In this document: positions 1 to 5,504 of the stretch, in pieces
How positions within the stretch are numbered: position 1 is the stretch's first letter
Layout of the letters: each line of letters begins with the position of its first letter
From: Solirubrobacteraceae bacterium
GTDB taxonomy: Bacteria; Actinomycetota; Thermoleophilia; Solirubrobacterales; Solirubrobacteraceae
NCBI GenBank assembly: GCA_030447005.1
Contig: JAUJME010000063.1
Location: 1 to 8,045 of the forward strand
Direction: 5' to 3'
Length of the DNA stretch: 8,045 bases
The notes under the pieces: generated by a model
Databases searched by the model: none
Seen by the model: the letters and a program-made list of their open reading frames with translations, nothing else
Told to the model about the DNA's origin: nothing
Translations under genes and position numbers: made by a program

Positions 1-264
1 CCGGGCGTCCGGTCGGCCGATGCGCTGGGCTGGGCGCTGACCCGTGCCGGGAGGCCCCAGGCCGGCCTGCGCATGGCTCGCCGCGCGCTCGCCCTCGGCT
101 CCCGCGACCCGTTCTTCCTGGTCCACGCCGGCCTCACCGCGCGGGCCGCCGGCAGGCCCGCTCTGGCGCGGCGCTGGCTGCGCCGCTCGCTCGCGGAGAA
201 CCCGCGCTTCTCGCCGTTGTGGGCGCCTCGCGCCCGCCGGGCGCTGCGGGGGCTCGAGGCGTGA
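1..264 (+). CDS. TPR-repeat protein, C-terminal fragment (5' end outside window)
   Basis: An open frame runs from the first base to a TGA at 262-264, giving 87 residues of a C-terminus. The sequence is built of alternating small/large helical residues in TPR style: a helix pair around ADALGWALTRAGRPQAGL, a second around PFFLVHAGLTARAAGRPALA, and a final half-repeat ending in the TPR-like turn AENPRFSPL. TPRs are protein-interaction scaffolds, so no enzymatic role can be read. The stop overlaps the GTG start of the nickel/cobalt transporter in a GTGA arrangement, which implies translational coupling and a shared operon. A role in assembling or regulating the transporter is inference only. The start and any N-terminal domain lie upstream. 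Confidence is good for a real coding frame and moderate for the TPR assignment. Confidence 0.72.
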   Translation, partial: PGVRSADALGWALTRAGRPQAGLRMARRALALGSRDPFFLVHAGLTARAAGRPALARRWLRRSLAENPRFSPLWAPRARRALRGLEA

Positions 265-1733
265 GGCGCGCGGCGCTCGCGCTCGCGCTCGGTCTGGCGG
301 CCATCGGGCTGGCGCTGACGGCCGGGCCCGCGGCGGCCCACCCGCTCGGGAACTTCACGATCAACCACGTCACCGAGGTGCGCGTCTCGAGCGACCGCAT
401 CGATCTGCGCTACATCCTCGACCAGGCAGAGATCCCCACGTTCCAGGCACGCCGGCGGTCGCGCGAGGCGCGGCTCGACGAGGTCCACGCCGAGCTTCGC
501 CAGAACCTCCGGGTCACGGTCGACGGGCAACCGGCCACCGTCGAGGTCGAGCCCGGCTCCACGCTCGAGCTGCTCCCGGGCCAGGGCGGCCTGCAGACCA
601 CGCGCATCGAGGTGACTCTCGCCGCGGCGGCGCCCGGCGCCGAGCGCGTCGTCGTGCGCGACGAGACCTACGGCGACCGTGTCGGCTGGAAGGCGATCAT
701 CGCCCGGCCGGGTGAAGGCACGCGGGTGCGGGCCAGCGTCCCGGCCGAGGATGTCACGAAGGGGCTCCGCAGCTACCCGAAGTCCTCGTTGAGCACCCCG
801 CTCGACCAGCGGATCGCCACCTTCTCCGTCGAGCCGGGCGATGGGGAGCTGGTGGCCGCCGGCGGCTCGGCGCGGGGCGGAGCACAGACGAAGGGAGCGT
901 CCGCCGAGGACGGCTTCTCGGGACTGTTCGCCTCCGCCGCCGCCGGAGAGGGCGTGTTGCTCTTCCTGCTGCTCGCCGCCTTCGGGTGGGGGGCGCTGCA
1001 CGCCCTGTCGCCGGGCCACGGCAAGGCCATGGTGGCCGCCTACCTCGTGGGCACGCGAGGCACGAGCCGGGACGCGGTCGCGCTCGGAGCAGTGGTCACC
1101 GTGACGCACACGATCGGGGTCTTCGCCCTCGGCCTCGTCACGCTCCTGCTCGCCCAGTACATCGTTCCCGACGACCTCTACCCCTGGCTCAACGTCGTGT
1201 CGGGACTGCTCGTGGTGGCCATCGGAGGCGCGATCCTCTGGTCGCGCCTCCAGGTCGCCCGGGGTCGCCGGGCGAGCGCCCTCGGCGATCACCACCACGA
1301 TCATGACGACGCCCACGGACACGCCCACGCCCACGGTGGGGGCCACCATCACCACCACGAGCACGGGCACCATCACCACGGGCACCATCACCACGGGCAC
1401 GGCGACGACGGCCGTCGCGCGGTGTCGCGCAAGGGGATCCTCGGCATGGGCGCCTCCGCGGGCCTCATCCCGTGCCCCTCGGCGCTCGTCGTGCTGCTCG
1501 GTGCGGTGTCCCAGCAGCAGATCATGCTCGGCATGGCGCTGATCGTCACCTTCTCCATCGGGCTCGCCGCGACGCTGACGGCGCTCGGCCTGGTGGTCGT
1601 GCGCGCCGGCACGGTGGCCTCCCGGCTGAACGTCCCTCCCCTGCTCACCCGCGCCGTCCCCGCCGCGTCCGCGCTCGTCATCGTGGTCGCCGGTGCCGTG
1701 CTCACGGGCCGCGCGCTGCCCGGCGTGGTCTAG
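261..1733 (+). CDS. NicO-family nickel/cobalt transporter with exported N-terminal domain and His-rich loop
   Basis: 490 residues, a predicted inner-membrane nickel/cobalt transporter of the NicO/RcnA superfamily. I chose the GTG at 261 because it overlaps the upstream stop (GTGA) and gives a clean signal peptide: two arginines, a hydrophobic Ala/Leu stretch, and AAA before His27. Residues 27 to about 220 form an exported domain of the type seen in actinobacterial NicO proteins, beginning HPLGNFTINH. Six membrane segments follow. The first carries HALSPGHGKA (residues 247-256), the second the THT motif (His283), and the fourth GLIPCPSAL (Cys405). A cytoplasmic or periplasmic loop at residues 344-380 is almost all His, Gly and Asp. 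The motifs place it in NicO; whether it imports or exports is not settled by sequence. RcnA is an exporter, while other NicO members are linked to uptake. A Fur-type regulator and a second transporter follow. Confidence 0.9.
   Translation: MRRAALALALGLAAIGLALTAGPAAAHPLGNFTINHVTEVRVSSDRIDLRYILDQAEIPTFQARRRSREARLDEVHAELRQNLRVTVDGQPATVEVEPGSTLELLPGQGGLQTTRIEVTLAAAAPGAERVVVRDETYGDRVGWKAIIARPGEGTRVRASVPAEDVTKGLRSYPKSSLSTPLDQRIATFSVEPGDGELVAAGGSARGGAQTKGASAEDGFSGLFASAAAGEGVLLFLLLAAFGWGALHALSPGHGKAMVAAYLVGTRGTSRDAVALGAVVTVTHTIGVFALGLVTLLLAQYIVPDDLYPWLNVVSGLLVVAIGGAILWSRLQVARGRRASALGDHHHDHDDAHGHAHAHGGGHHHHHEHGHHHHGHHHHGHGDDGRRAVSRKGILGMGASAGLIPCPSALVVLLGAVSQQQIMLGMALIVTFSIGLAATLTALGLVVVRAGTVASRLNVPPLLTRAVPAASALVIVVAGAVLTGRALPGVV
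1290..1400 (+). repeat. His-rich coding repeat in the NicO loop, with a 15-bp tandem duplication
   Basis: This stretch encodes about 37 residues dominated by His with Gly, Asp and Ala. It contains two perfect tandem copies of caccatcaccacggg (1368-1382 and 1383-1397, encoding HHHHG), preceded by a degenerate copy. The repeat is in multiples of three, so copy-number change would lengthen or shorten the metal-binding loop without shifting frame. His-rich loops of NicO and related transporters are thought to bind or sense nickel, cobalt or zinc. Confidence 0.85.
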
Positions 1734-1763
1734 GGACGCGGTTCTGGTGCGCCCAATTCTGAT

Positions 1764-1777
1764 CCGCCGGCCGGCGG
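1764..1777. promoter_or_regulatory. Perfect 14-bp GC palindrome between the NicO and Fur genes
   Basis: The sequence ccgccggccggcgg reads identically on both strands and sits in the spacer between the NicO stop (1733) and the Fur-type gene, about 40-60 bases before its start. It could be an operator, possibly autoregulatory, or the stem of a weak terminator. It has no loop and no T-tract, and all-GC palindromes arise readily by chance in DNA this rich. The function is unproven. Confidence 0.35.
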
Positions 1778-1820
1778 GCGGCGCATCGTTTCCCATGATC
1801 CCGTGCCCGGCCCTCCGCCC

Positions 1821-2321
1821 ATGAGCCGCGCGTCCACCGGGACCGCCGTTGCGATCTCCTCGCTCGCCGACGCCTTCGAGGTCGTGCGGCGCTCCGGGCA
1901 GCGGATGTCGACCGCGCGGCGGATCCTGCTCGAGGTCCTGGCCGCGGCCGATCGCCCCCTCTCCGCGGAGGTCATCGCCTCCGGTCTCGGTGGGCGCCAC
2001 CCGTCCTCGGACCTCGCGTCGACGTACCGCAACCTCGAGACGCTCGAGGAGCTCGGGCTCGTGCGCCACGTCCACCTCGGTCACGGCCCCGGGCTCTACG
2101 CCCTGAGCGGCGCCGGCGACCGCGAGTACATCGTCTGCGAGCGCTGCAACGCGGTCCGCTCGGTCCAGCCGGCAGCGTTCGACGGCATACGCGACGAGAT
2201 CCGGCGCCGCTTCGGCCACGAGGCCCGCTTCGCGCACTTCCCGCTGGGCGGCCTCTGCGCGGCGTGCGCAGCGGCGACCAAGGACGATCCCGAAGAGGCG
2301 GCGGACCGTGTTCGGCCTTGA
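1821..2321 (+). CDS. Fur-family metalloregulator, Nur-like by context and ligands
   Basis: 166 residues from the ATG at 1821; an in-frame GTG at 1803 adds six residues. Neither has a visible Shine-Dalgarno site. The N-terminal winged helix includes DLASTYRNLETLEELGLV (about residues 64-81), the standard Fur recognition-helix region. The C-terminal dimerisation domain has two CxxC pairs (Cys106/Cys109 and Cys146/Cys149), the structural zinc site. The linker carries HVHLGH (His83, His85, His88), and His139 lies in the HFPLGGLC segment. From memory of Streptomyces Nur, such H-x-H and C-terminal His positions form its nickel site, whereas the usual HHxH motif before the first CxxC is replaced here by DREY. 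It probably represses the flanking transporter genes when nickel or cobalt is bound; this is inferred from context. Its 3' end overlaps the next transporter gene by 14 nt. Zur- or Fur-like specificity remains possible. Confidence 0.87.
   Translation: MSRASTGTAVAISSLADAFEVVRRSGQRMSTARRILLEVLAAADRPLSAEVIASGLGGRHPSSDLASTYRNLETLEELGLVRHVHLGHGPGLYALSGAGDREYIVCERCNAVRSVQPAAFDGIRDEIRRRFGHEARFAHFPLGGLCAACAAATKDDPEEAADRVRP
2292..2298 (+). promoter_or_regulatory. Ribosome binding site for the second transporter, inside the Fur gene
   Basis: gaagagg lies nine bases before the GTG at 2308, within the last codons of the Fur-type gene. It is one of the few clear Shine-Dalgarno-like sites in the window. 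It supports the GTG at 2308 and the 14-nt overlap, hence co-translation of regulator and transporter. Confidence 0.6.
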
Positions 2322-3060
2322 CGAGCGGATCGCCGACCTCGGGGCGAGCGGCGGCGTGCTCGCGATCGCCGTCGTCGCGGTGCTGCTCGGCCTGCGCCAC
2401 GCGACGGACCCCGACCACCTCGCCGCGGTGTCGGCGCTGATCGCCGGCGACGGGGAGCGCGGCGCCCGGCGGGCCGGCCGCCTCGGCCTGGCGTGGGGCG
2501 CGGGTCACGCCGCCACGATCGTGGTCTTCGGGCTCCCGATCGTCGTGCTCGACGCCTACCTCCCGGAGCCGATCCAGGTGGGAACGGAGATCCTCATCGG
2601 GCTCCTGATCATGGTCCTCGCCGCGCGACTGCTCGTGCGCTGGCGCCGCGAGGGGTTCCACGCGCACGGCCATGACCACGACGGCCGCCACCACACCCAC
2701 CTCCACACGCACCCGGGACCCACCGACCGCCACGAGCACGACCATCCGCAGGACCTCCGCTCGGTCCGCCGGTCGTTCGGCGTCGGGCTCGTGCACGGCG
2801 TCGGCGGATCCGCGGGCATCGGCGTGCTCCTGCTGGCGGCCATCCCGGATCACAGCGTCGGCATCACCGCCCTGCTGCTGTTCGCAGCGTTCACCGCCGT
2901 GTCCATGGGCTGTGCGTCGTCGGCCTTCGGGCGCATCCTCGCGGCGGAGGGCCTCCGCGGGCGCGTCTCCGCAGCTACGCCGGCGCTGGGGCTCTTCAAC
3001 CTCGCCTTCGGCGCCTGGTACGCGCTCGGCGCGCTCGGCGCCGTGCCGTACATCCTCTAG
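2308..3060 (+). CDS. High-affinity nickel/cobalt transporter-like membrane protein with His-rich loop
   Basis: 250 residues starting at GTG 2308, supported by the upstream gaagagg. The first membrane segment ends in GLRHATDPDHLAAVSAL (His31, Asp34, Asp36, His37). This closely matches the RHAxDADH signature that NiCoT transporters (HoxN/NixA type) use to select Ni2+ or Co2+. A GAGHAAT segment (His67) resembles the second conserved NiCoT histidine motif. Residues 118-146 form a loop of mixed His, Asp and Gly, and LVHGVGGSAGIG (161-172) begins the C-terminal membrane half. About six segments are visible, fewer than the eight of classical NiCoTs, so it belongs to the shorter NicO/UreH-like branch. 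It differs in family from the NicO protein upstream. Overlap with the Fur-type gene implies joint control. Nickel/cobalt as substrate is likely; direction of transport is not shown. Confidence 0.87.
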   Translation: MFGLDERIADLGASGGVLAIAVVAVLLGLRHATDPDHLAAVSALIAGDGERGARRAGRLGLAWGAGHAATIVVFGLPIVVLDAYLPEPIQVGTEILIGLLIMVLAARLLVRWRREGFHAHGHDHDGRHHTHLHTHPGPTDRHEHDHPQDLRSVRRSFGVGLVHGVGGSAGIGVLLLAAIPDHSVGITALLLFAAFTAVSMGCASSAFGRILAAEGLRGRVSAATPALGLFNLAFGAWYALGALGAVPYIL

Positions 3061-3174
3061 CGTGCCCTGACCTCGGCCGGCTCGCCTCGGCGGAGCTGCG
3101 CTCGACGTCAGTGACTCCCCCGGGCGCATTGCGGCATGAGAGGAATCGAGGACGGCGGCTGACCGCAACCCGTG

Positions 3175-3187
3175 GGACGGTCCGTCC
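3175..3187. promoter_or_regulatory. 13-nt inverted repeat abutting the VOC gene start
   Basis: ggacgg-t-ccgtcc is a perfect 6+1+6 inverted repeat ending at the base before the ATG at 3188. The one-base centre is too small for an RNA hairpin of full length, so if functional it is more likely a protein-binding site over a leaderless start. No good Shine-Dalgarno is present. Chance occurrence is possible. Confidence 0.3.
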
Positions 3188-3556
3188 ATGGCGACCATCG
3201 AACGACTCGACTTCCTCGGCGTGCCGACGCAGGACCCGGTGCGCTCCCGTGCCTTCTATCGCGACGTCCTGGGCATGCGGCCGGACGCGCACGCCGACTG
3301 GGAGCAGTGGGCCGGCGACACGTGCTTCGGGATCTGGGAGCCCGAGAAGATGGGCATGCCGTTCGTCGCGCAGAAGGGCAACGCATGGCCGCTGCGCTGC
3401 GACGACGTCGCCGAGATGCGCGCCGCGCTCGAAGCCAAGGGCGTGCAGTTCTCCGGCGACACGCTCGACACGGGCGTCTGCCACATGGCGTTCTTCAGCG
3501 ACCCCGATGGCAACGAGCTCATGCTCCACCGCCGGTACGCGCCGACCGGCTCCTGA
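3188..3556 (+). CDS. VOC-superfamily (glyoxalase/bleomycin-resistance fold) protein
   Basis: 122 residues, the usual size of a single VOC module of two beta-alpha-beta-beta-beta units. The first unit starts LDFLGVPTQDPVRSRAFYRDVLGM, with the typical FY..vLGM. The second ends HMAFFSDPDGNELMLHRRY, with the canonical D-P-D-G-N-E turn. VOC proteins usually bind a divalent metal through a His near the N-terminus, a His in the second unit and a C-terminal Glu. Here His99 and Glu110 are present but the first position is Phe9, so the metal site may be incomplete or completed by a partner subunit. The substrate cannot be inferred; family members include dioxygenases, isomerases and antibiotic-binding proteins. 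The gene starts about 130 bases after the nickel transporter and is followed by a membrane-protein gene. Confidence 0.88.
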   Translation: MATIERLDFLGVPTQDPVRSRAFYRDVLGMRPDAHADWEQWAGDTCFGIWEPEKMGMPFVAQKGNAWPLRCDDVAEMRAALEAKGVQFSGDTLDTGVCHMAFFSDPDGNELMLHRRYAPTGS

Positions 3557-3648
3557 TCCGGGGTGGCGAATCTGTGAGCGGGCGTCAATCCCGTCTCCTT
3601 CGGACCGTTGCGTGGCCGAGCACCGTGTCCACCGCCAGTCTGCAGACC

Positions 3649-4635
3649 ATGCCCCGCGTCTCGCGCGCACGCGCGGCCGGTCTCGCTGCGGTCTTCGCGG
3701 TCGCCGGGCTCGCCGTCCTGGCGCTGCCCGGCCTCGGCGACGTGCGCGACCGCTTCGCCGGCGCCGACGGAGGGTGGCTCCTCGCCGTCGGGGCGCTCGA
3801 GCTGGCGTCGTGCCTCTCCTTCGTCGTGGCGTTCCGCGCCGTCATGTGCCGGCGGCTCCCGTGGCGGTTGAGCCATCGCGTCGCCATGGCGGTCCAGGGC
3901 ACGAACGTCCTCGTGCCGACGGGCGGGGCGGGCGGCCTGGCGCTCGGCGCCTGGGCCCTGTGCCGGGGCGGGATGCCGGCGGAGTGGATCGCCCGGCGGA
4001 CGGTGACGCTCTTCGTCGCCACGAGCTCGGTGAACTTCCTCACCGCCCTCGGCGCCGGGGCGCTCCTCTCGGCCGGCCTGCTCGGCGGCGGGGTGCCGGC
4101 GTACCTGGCAGCCGCGCCGGCGATCGCCGCGATCGTCGTCATGGCCGGCACCGCCTGCCTGCCGGCGCTGCTGGATTCTCCCTCGGCCCGCGTGCCCGGG
4201 CGCCTGACCGGCGCCGCGCGGCGGACGGTCGCCGACGGCCTGCGCGACGTCGGCCGGCTGGTCGGCGATCGCCGTGCCGACGCAGCGGCCGCCGCGGCGG
4301 GCTACATGTTCTTCGACCTCGCCGCGCTCGCCGCGGCGTTCGCCGCGCTCGGCGACGTGCCGGCCCTCGGCGTGCTGCTCATCGCGTACCCGCTCGGCCA
4401 GCTCGGCGGGCTCATCCCGCTGCCGGGCGGGCTCGGCGGGACGGACGGCGGGCTGATCGGCGCGCTCGCCCTCTACGGCACGCCGCTCTCAGAGGCGGCG
4501 GCCGCCGTCCTGGCCTACCGCGTCTTCCAGCTCGGGCTCCCGGCCATCCTCGGCGTCGCCGCGCTGGGCGGCATCCCCCGCGCGCTCAGGCGCTTCCCCG
4601 CCGCGGCGTCGAACTGCGCCCCGACGACGGCGTAG
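3649..4635 (+). CDS. LPG_synthase_TM / UPF0104-like integral membrane protein
   Basis: 328 residues from the ATG at 3649, just before the first membrane segment (AAGLAAVFAVAGLAVLAL). In-frame GTGs at 3625 and 3574 are alternatives; the 3574 start has a GGGGTGG seven bases upstream and would give 353 residues. About eight hydrophobic segments are visible. Two landmark motifs match the family: NVLVPTGGAGGLALGAW (residues 86-102) and GGLIPLPGGLGGTDGGLI (253-270), followed by AYRVFQLGLPAILG. This is the flippase-like membrane domain of lysylphosphatidylglycerol synthase (MprF), here without the aminoacyl-transferase domain. Stand-alone members are usually of unknown function and possibly move lipid-linked molecules. 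It ends at 4635 and converges on the RsbW-like gene. The family call is fairly firm; the start and role are not. Confidence 0.83.
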   Translation: MPRVSRARAAGLAAVFAVAGLAVLALPGLGDVRDRFAGADGGWLLAVGALELASCLSFVVAFRAVMCRRLPWRLSHRVAMAVQGTNVLVPTGGAGGLALGAWALCRGGMPAEWIARRTVTLFVATSSVNFLTALGAGALLSAGLLGGGVPAYLAAAPAIAAIVVMAGTACLPALLDSPSARVPGRLTGAARRTVADGLRDVGRLVGDRRADAAAAAAGYMFFDLAALAAAFAALGDVPALGVLLIAYPLGQLGGLIPLPGGLGGTDGGLIGALALYGTPLSEAAAAVLAYRVFQLGLPAILGVAALGGIPRALRRFPAAASNCAPTTA

Positions 4636-4674
4636 CGGCGGCTCACCCGCGCGGGGCGAGGGCCGAGAGACCGA

Positions 4675-4703
4675 GGCGGGCCGCGGTGTGGCCGCGACCC
4701 GCC
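4675..4703. terminator. GC-rich hairpin between convergent genes
   Basis: Arms 4675-4686 and 4692-4703 pair at 11 of 12 positions around a 5-nt loop (tgtgg). It lies between the membrane-protein stop (4635) and the stop of the opposing RsbW-like gene (4768), the right place for a two-way terminator. There is no T-tract on either strand, which is common for actinobacterial terminators but leaves the call uncertain. Confidence 0.45.
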
Positions 4704-4767
4704 CCGGCTCGGGCACTGCGCCATGTACGGGATGGCGAGGTGGGTACGCGGCGGCCGCGCGGCGAGA

Positions 4768-5160
4768 TCAGACGGGGAAGCAGAGGTGGAGCTCGGTGCC
4801 GCGCGGCTCGCGGCTGCGCACCTCGAACCCGCCGGCGACCTTGGCCATGATCGGCAGCCCCAGCCCGGCGCCCGGGCTGTCGACGCGCGGATGCATGCCG
4901 CTGCCGCGGTCGGCGATCACGACGCGGAACTGGTCCTCGCCGATCTCGGCGTCGACCTCGACGGTGCCCGGCTCCGCTTCGTCGCGATAGCTGTGGAGCA
5001 CCACGTTGCTCAGCGCCTCCGACACGGCGAGCTTGACGTCGGCGAGCGGCGGGTCGCCGACGCCGGCGTCGACCGCGAAGCCGGCGATCTCGCGGCGCAG
5101 CCGCGCGACCATCTCGGGGATGGCGGGGGCCGACCAGCTGCGCATGGCGCGAACGAGCAT
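4768..5160 (-). CDS. RsbW-like anti-sigma factor / HATPase_c_2 domain protein
   Basis: A GHKL-type ATP-binding domain close to the RsbW/SpoIIAB size (130 residues from the ATG at 5158-5160). The N box is SEALSNVVLHSY (Glu48, Asn52, His56), the G1 box ADRGSGMH (Asp84, Gly86, Gly88) and the G2 box GAGLGLPIM (97-105), followed by the typical final strands ending TELHLCFPV. Proteins of this type phosphorylate an anti-anti-sigma (STAS) protein and sequester a SigB/SigF-type sigma factor. No STAS or sigma gene is adjacent, so its partner lies elsewhere. The start is uncertain: the frame stays open to 5280, with further ATGs at 5176-5178 and 5143-5145. GGGAGGG ends only one base before the 5160 start, which is too close for ideal initiation. 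The upstream extension has no family resemblance and contains a hairpin, so I exclude it. Confidence 0.85.
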   Translation of the reverse strand: MLVRAMRSWSAPAIPEMVARLRREIAGFAVDAGVGDPPLADVKLAVSEALSNVVLHSYRDEAEPGTVEVDAEIGEDQFRVVIADRGSGMHPRVDSPGAGLGLPIMAKVAGGFEVRSREPRGTELHLCFPV

Positions 5161-5218
5161 TCCCTCCCGGTTGCCCATTCGCCCCGGGACCCATGCGTCC
5201 AAAGTGGCGCGCACGCGT

Positions 5219-5273
5219 GGCCGGCGGGCGGCAGCTCGCGTCTCGCAGAGCGCGAGCCTGCCGCCCGCTGGCC
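5219..5273. repeat. 55-nt near-perfect hairpin (REP-like or structured leader)
   Basis: Left arm 5219-5240 and right arm 5251-5273 pair along 22 positions, with one G-T wobble and one bulged C at 5257. The 10-nt centre (5241-5250) can add a further ctc/gag pairing around a gca triloop. The size, the single bulge and the intergenic position resemble REP-type palindromes. In the RsbW-like direction it lies about 60 bases before the start and could instead be part of the leader. No T-tract follows on either side and no upstream gene on either strand needs terminating here. Confidence 0.7.
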
Positions 5274-5284
5274 TGCCCACCGCC

Positions 5285-5318
5285 GCGATCCGGAGCCCGG
5301 GGAGGAGTGTCGGATCGC
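5285..5318. promoter_or_regulatory. Spaced inverted repeat, 8-bp arms
   Basis: gcgatccg (5285-5292) and cggatcgc (5311-5318) are perfect inverted copies separated by 18 bases. In a divergent promoter region this could be a dimeric regulator site or a weak RNA stem. No known regulator motif was recognised. Confidence 0.35.
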
Positions 5319-5504
5319 ATCGGCCACGTGGTTGGACCCAGTCGAGGGCCGCATCGGACAGCCAGTCAACGGGCGCGCTTCACCCGTCCTGGCACGCGCC
5401 CGCAGACTCCATCCGAACTTCCGCCGCCGCGCCGGCGCCTCCTGCTCTGAGAGCGCGCGGCTGCGGTGCAAAAGCCCGGCCGCGGGCTGCCGATCACCCG
5501 GGAC

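Larger units (their letters stand above)
5161..5504. other. Divergent intergenic region with two inverted repeats, no gene seen
   Basis: About 340 bases separate the RsbW-like gene (minus) from the metallopeptidase gene (plus), so both promoters should lie here. I see no convincing sigma-70 hexamers, no tRNA and no credible small reading frame. The notable content is the long hairpin at 5219-5273, the spaced inverted repeat at 5285-5318, and short palindromes cacgcgtg (5212-5219) and ccacgtgg (5324-5331). Confidence 0.5.

Noticed and set aside
1290..1400. CRISPR-like short repeats
   Set aside because: The repeats are contiguous, coding and without spacers; they are explained by the His-rich transporter loop.
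1972..3198. A 408-residue minus-strand open frame across the Fur and second transporter genes
   Set aside because: It is antisense to two genes with clear motifs, is low-complexity and Arg/Glu/Asp-rich, and shows no domain.
3172..3648. N-terminal extension of the membrane-protein frame back through the VOC gene
   Set aside because: The extension overlaps the well-supported VOC gene in another frame and shows no family resemblance; starts at 3574, 3625 or 3649 are more sensible.
3111..4850. A 579-residue plus-strand open frame spanning the VOC and membrane-protein genes
   Set aside because: It is out of frame with both recognised genes, Arg/Pro/Ala-rich and without motifs; the membrane protein has coherent hydrophobic segments in its own frame.
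5219..5273. Integron attC site reading of the long hairpin
   Set aside because: It has the size and a bulge, but the terminal RYYYAAC and GTTRRRY boxes are absent and no integrase or cassette array is nearby.
5290..5345. Possible tRNA in the divergent spacer
   Set aside because: No T-arm consensus (GTTCRANNC) or cloverleaf could be assembled; the segment ggttggaccc is only superficially similar.
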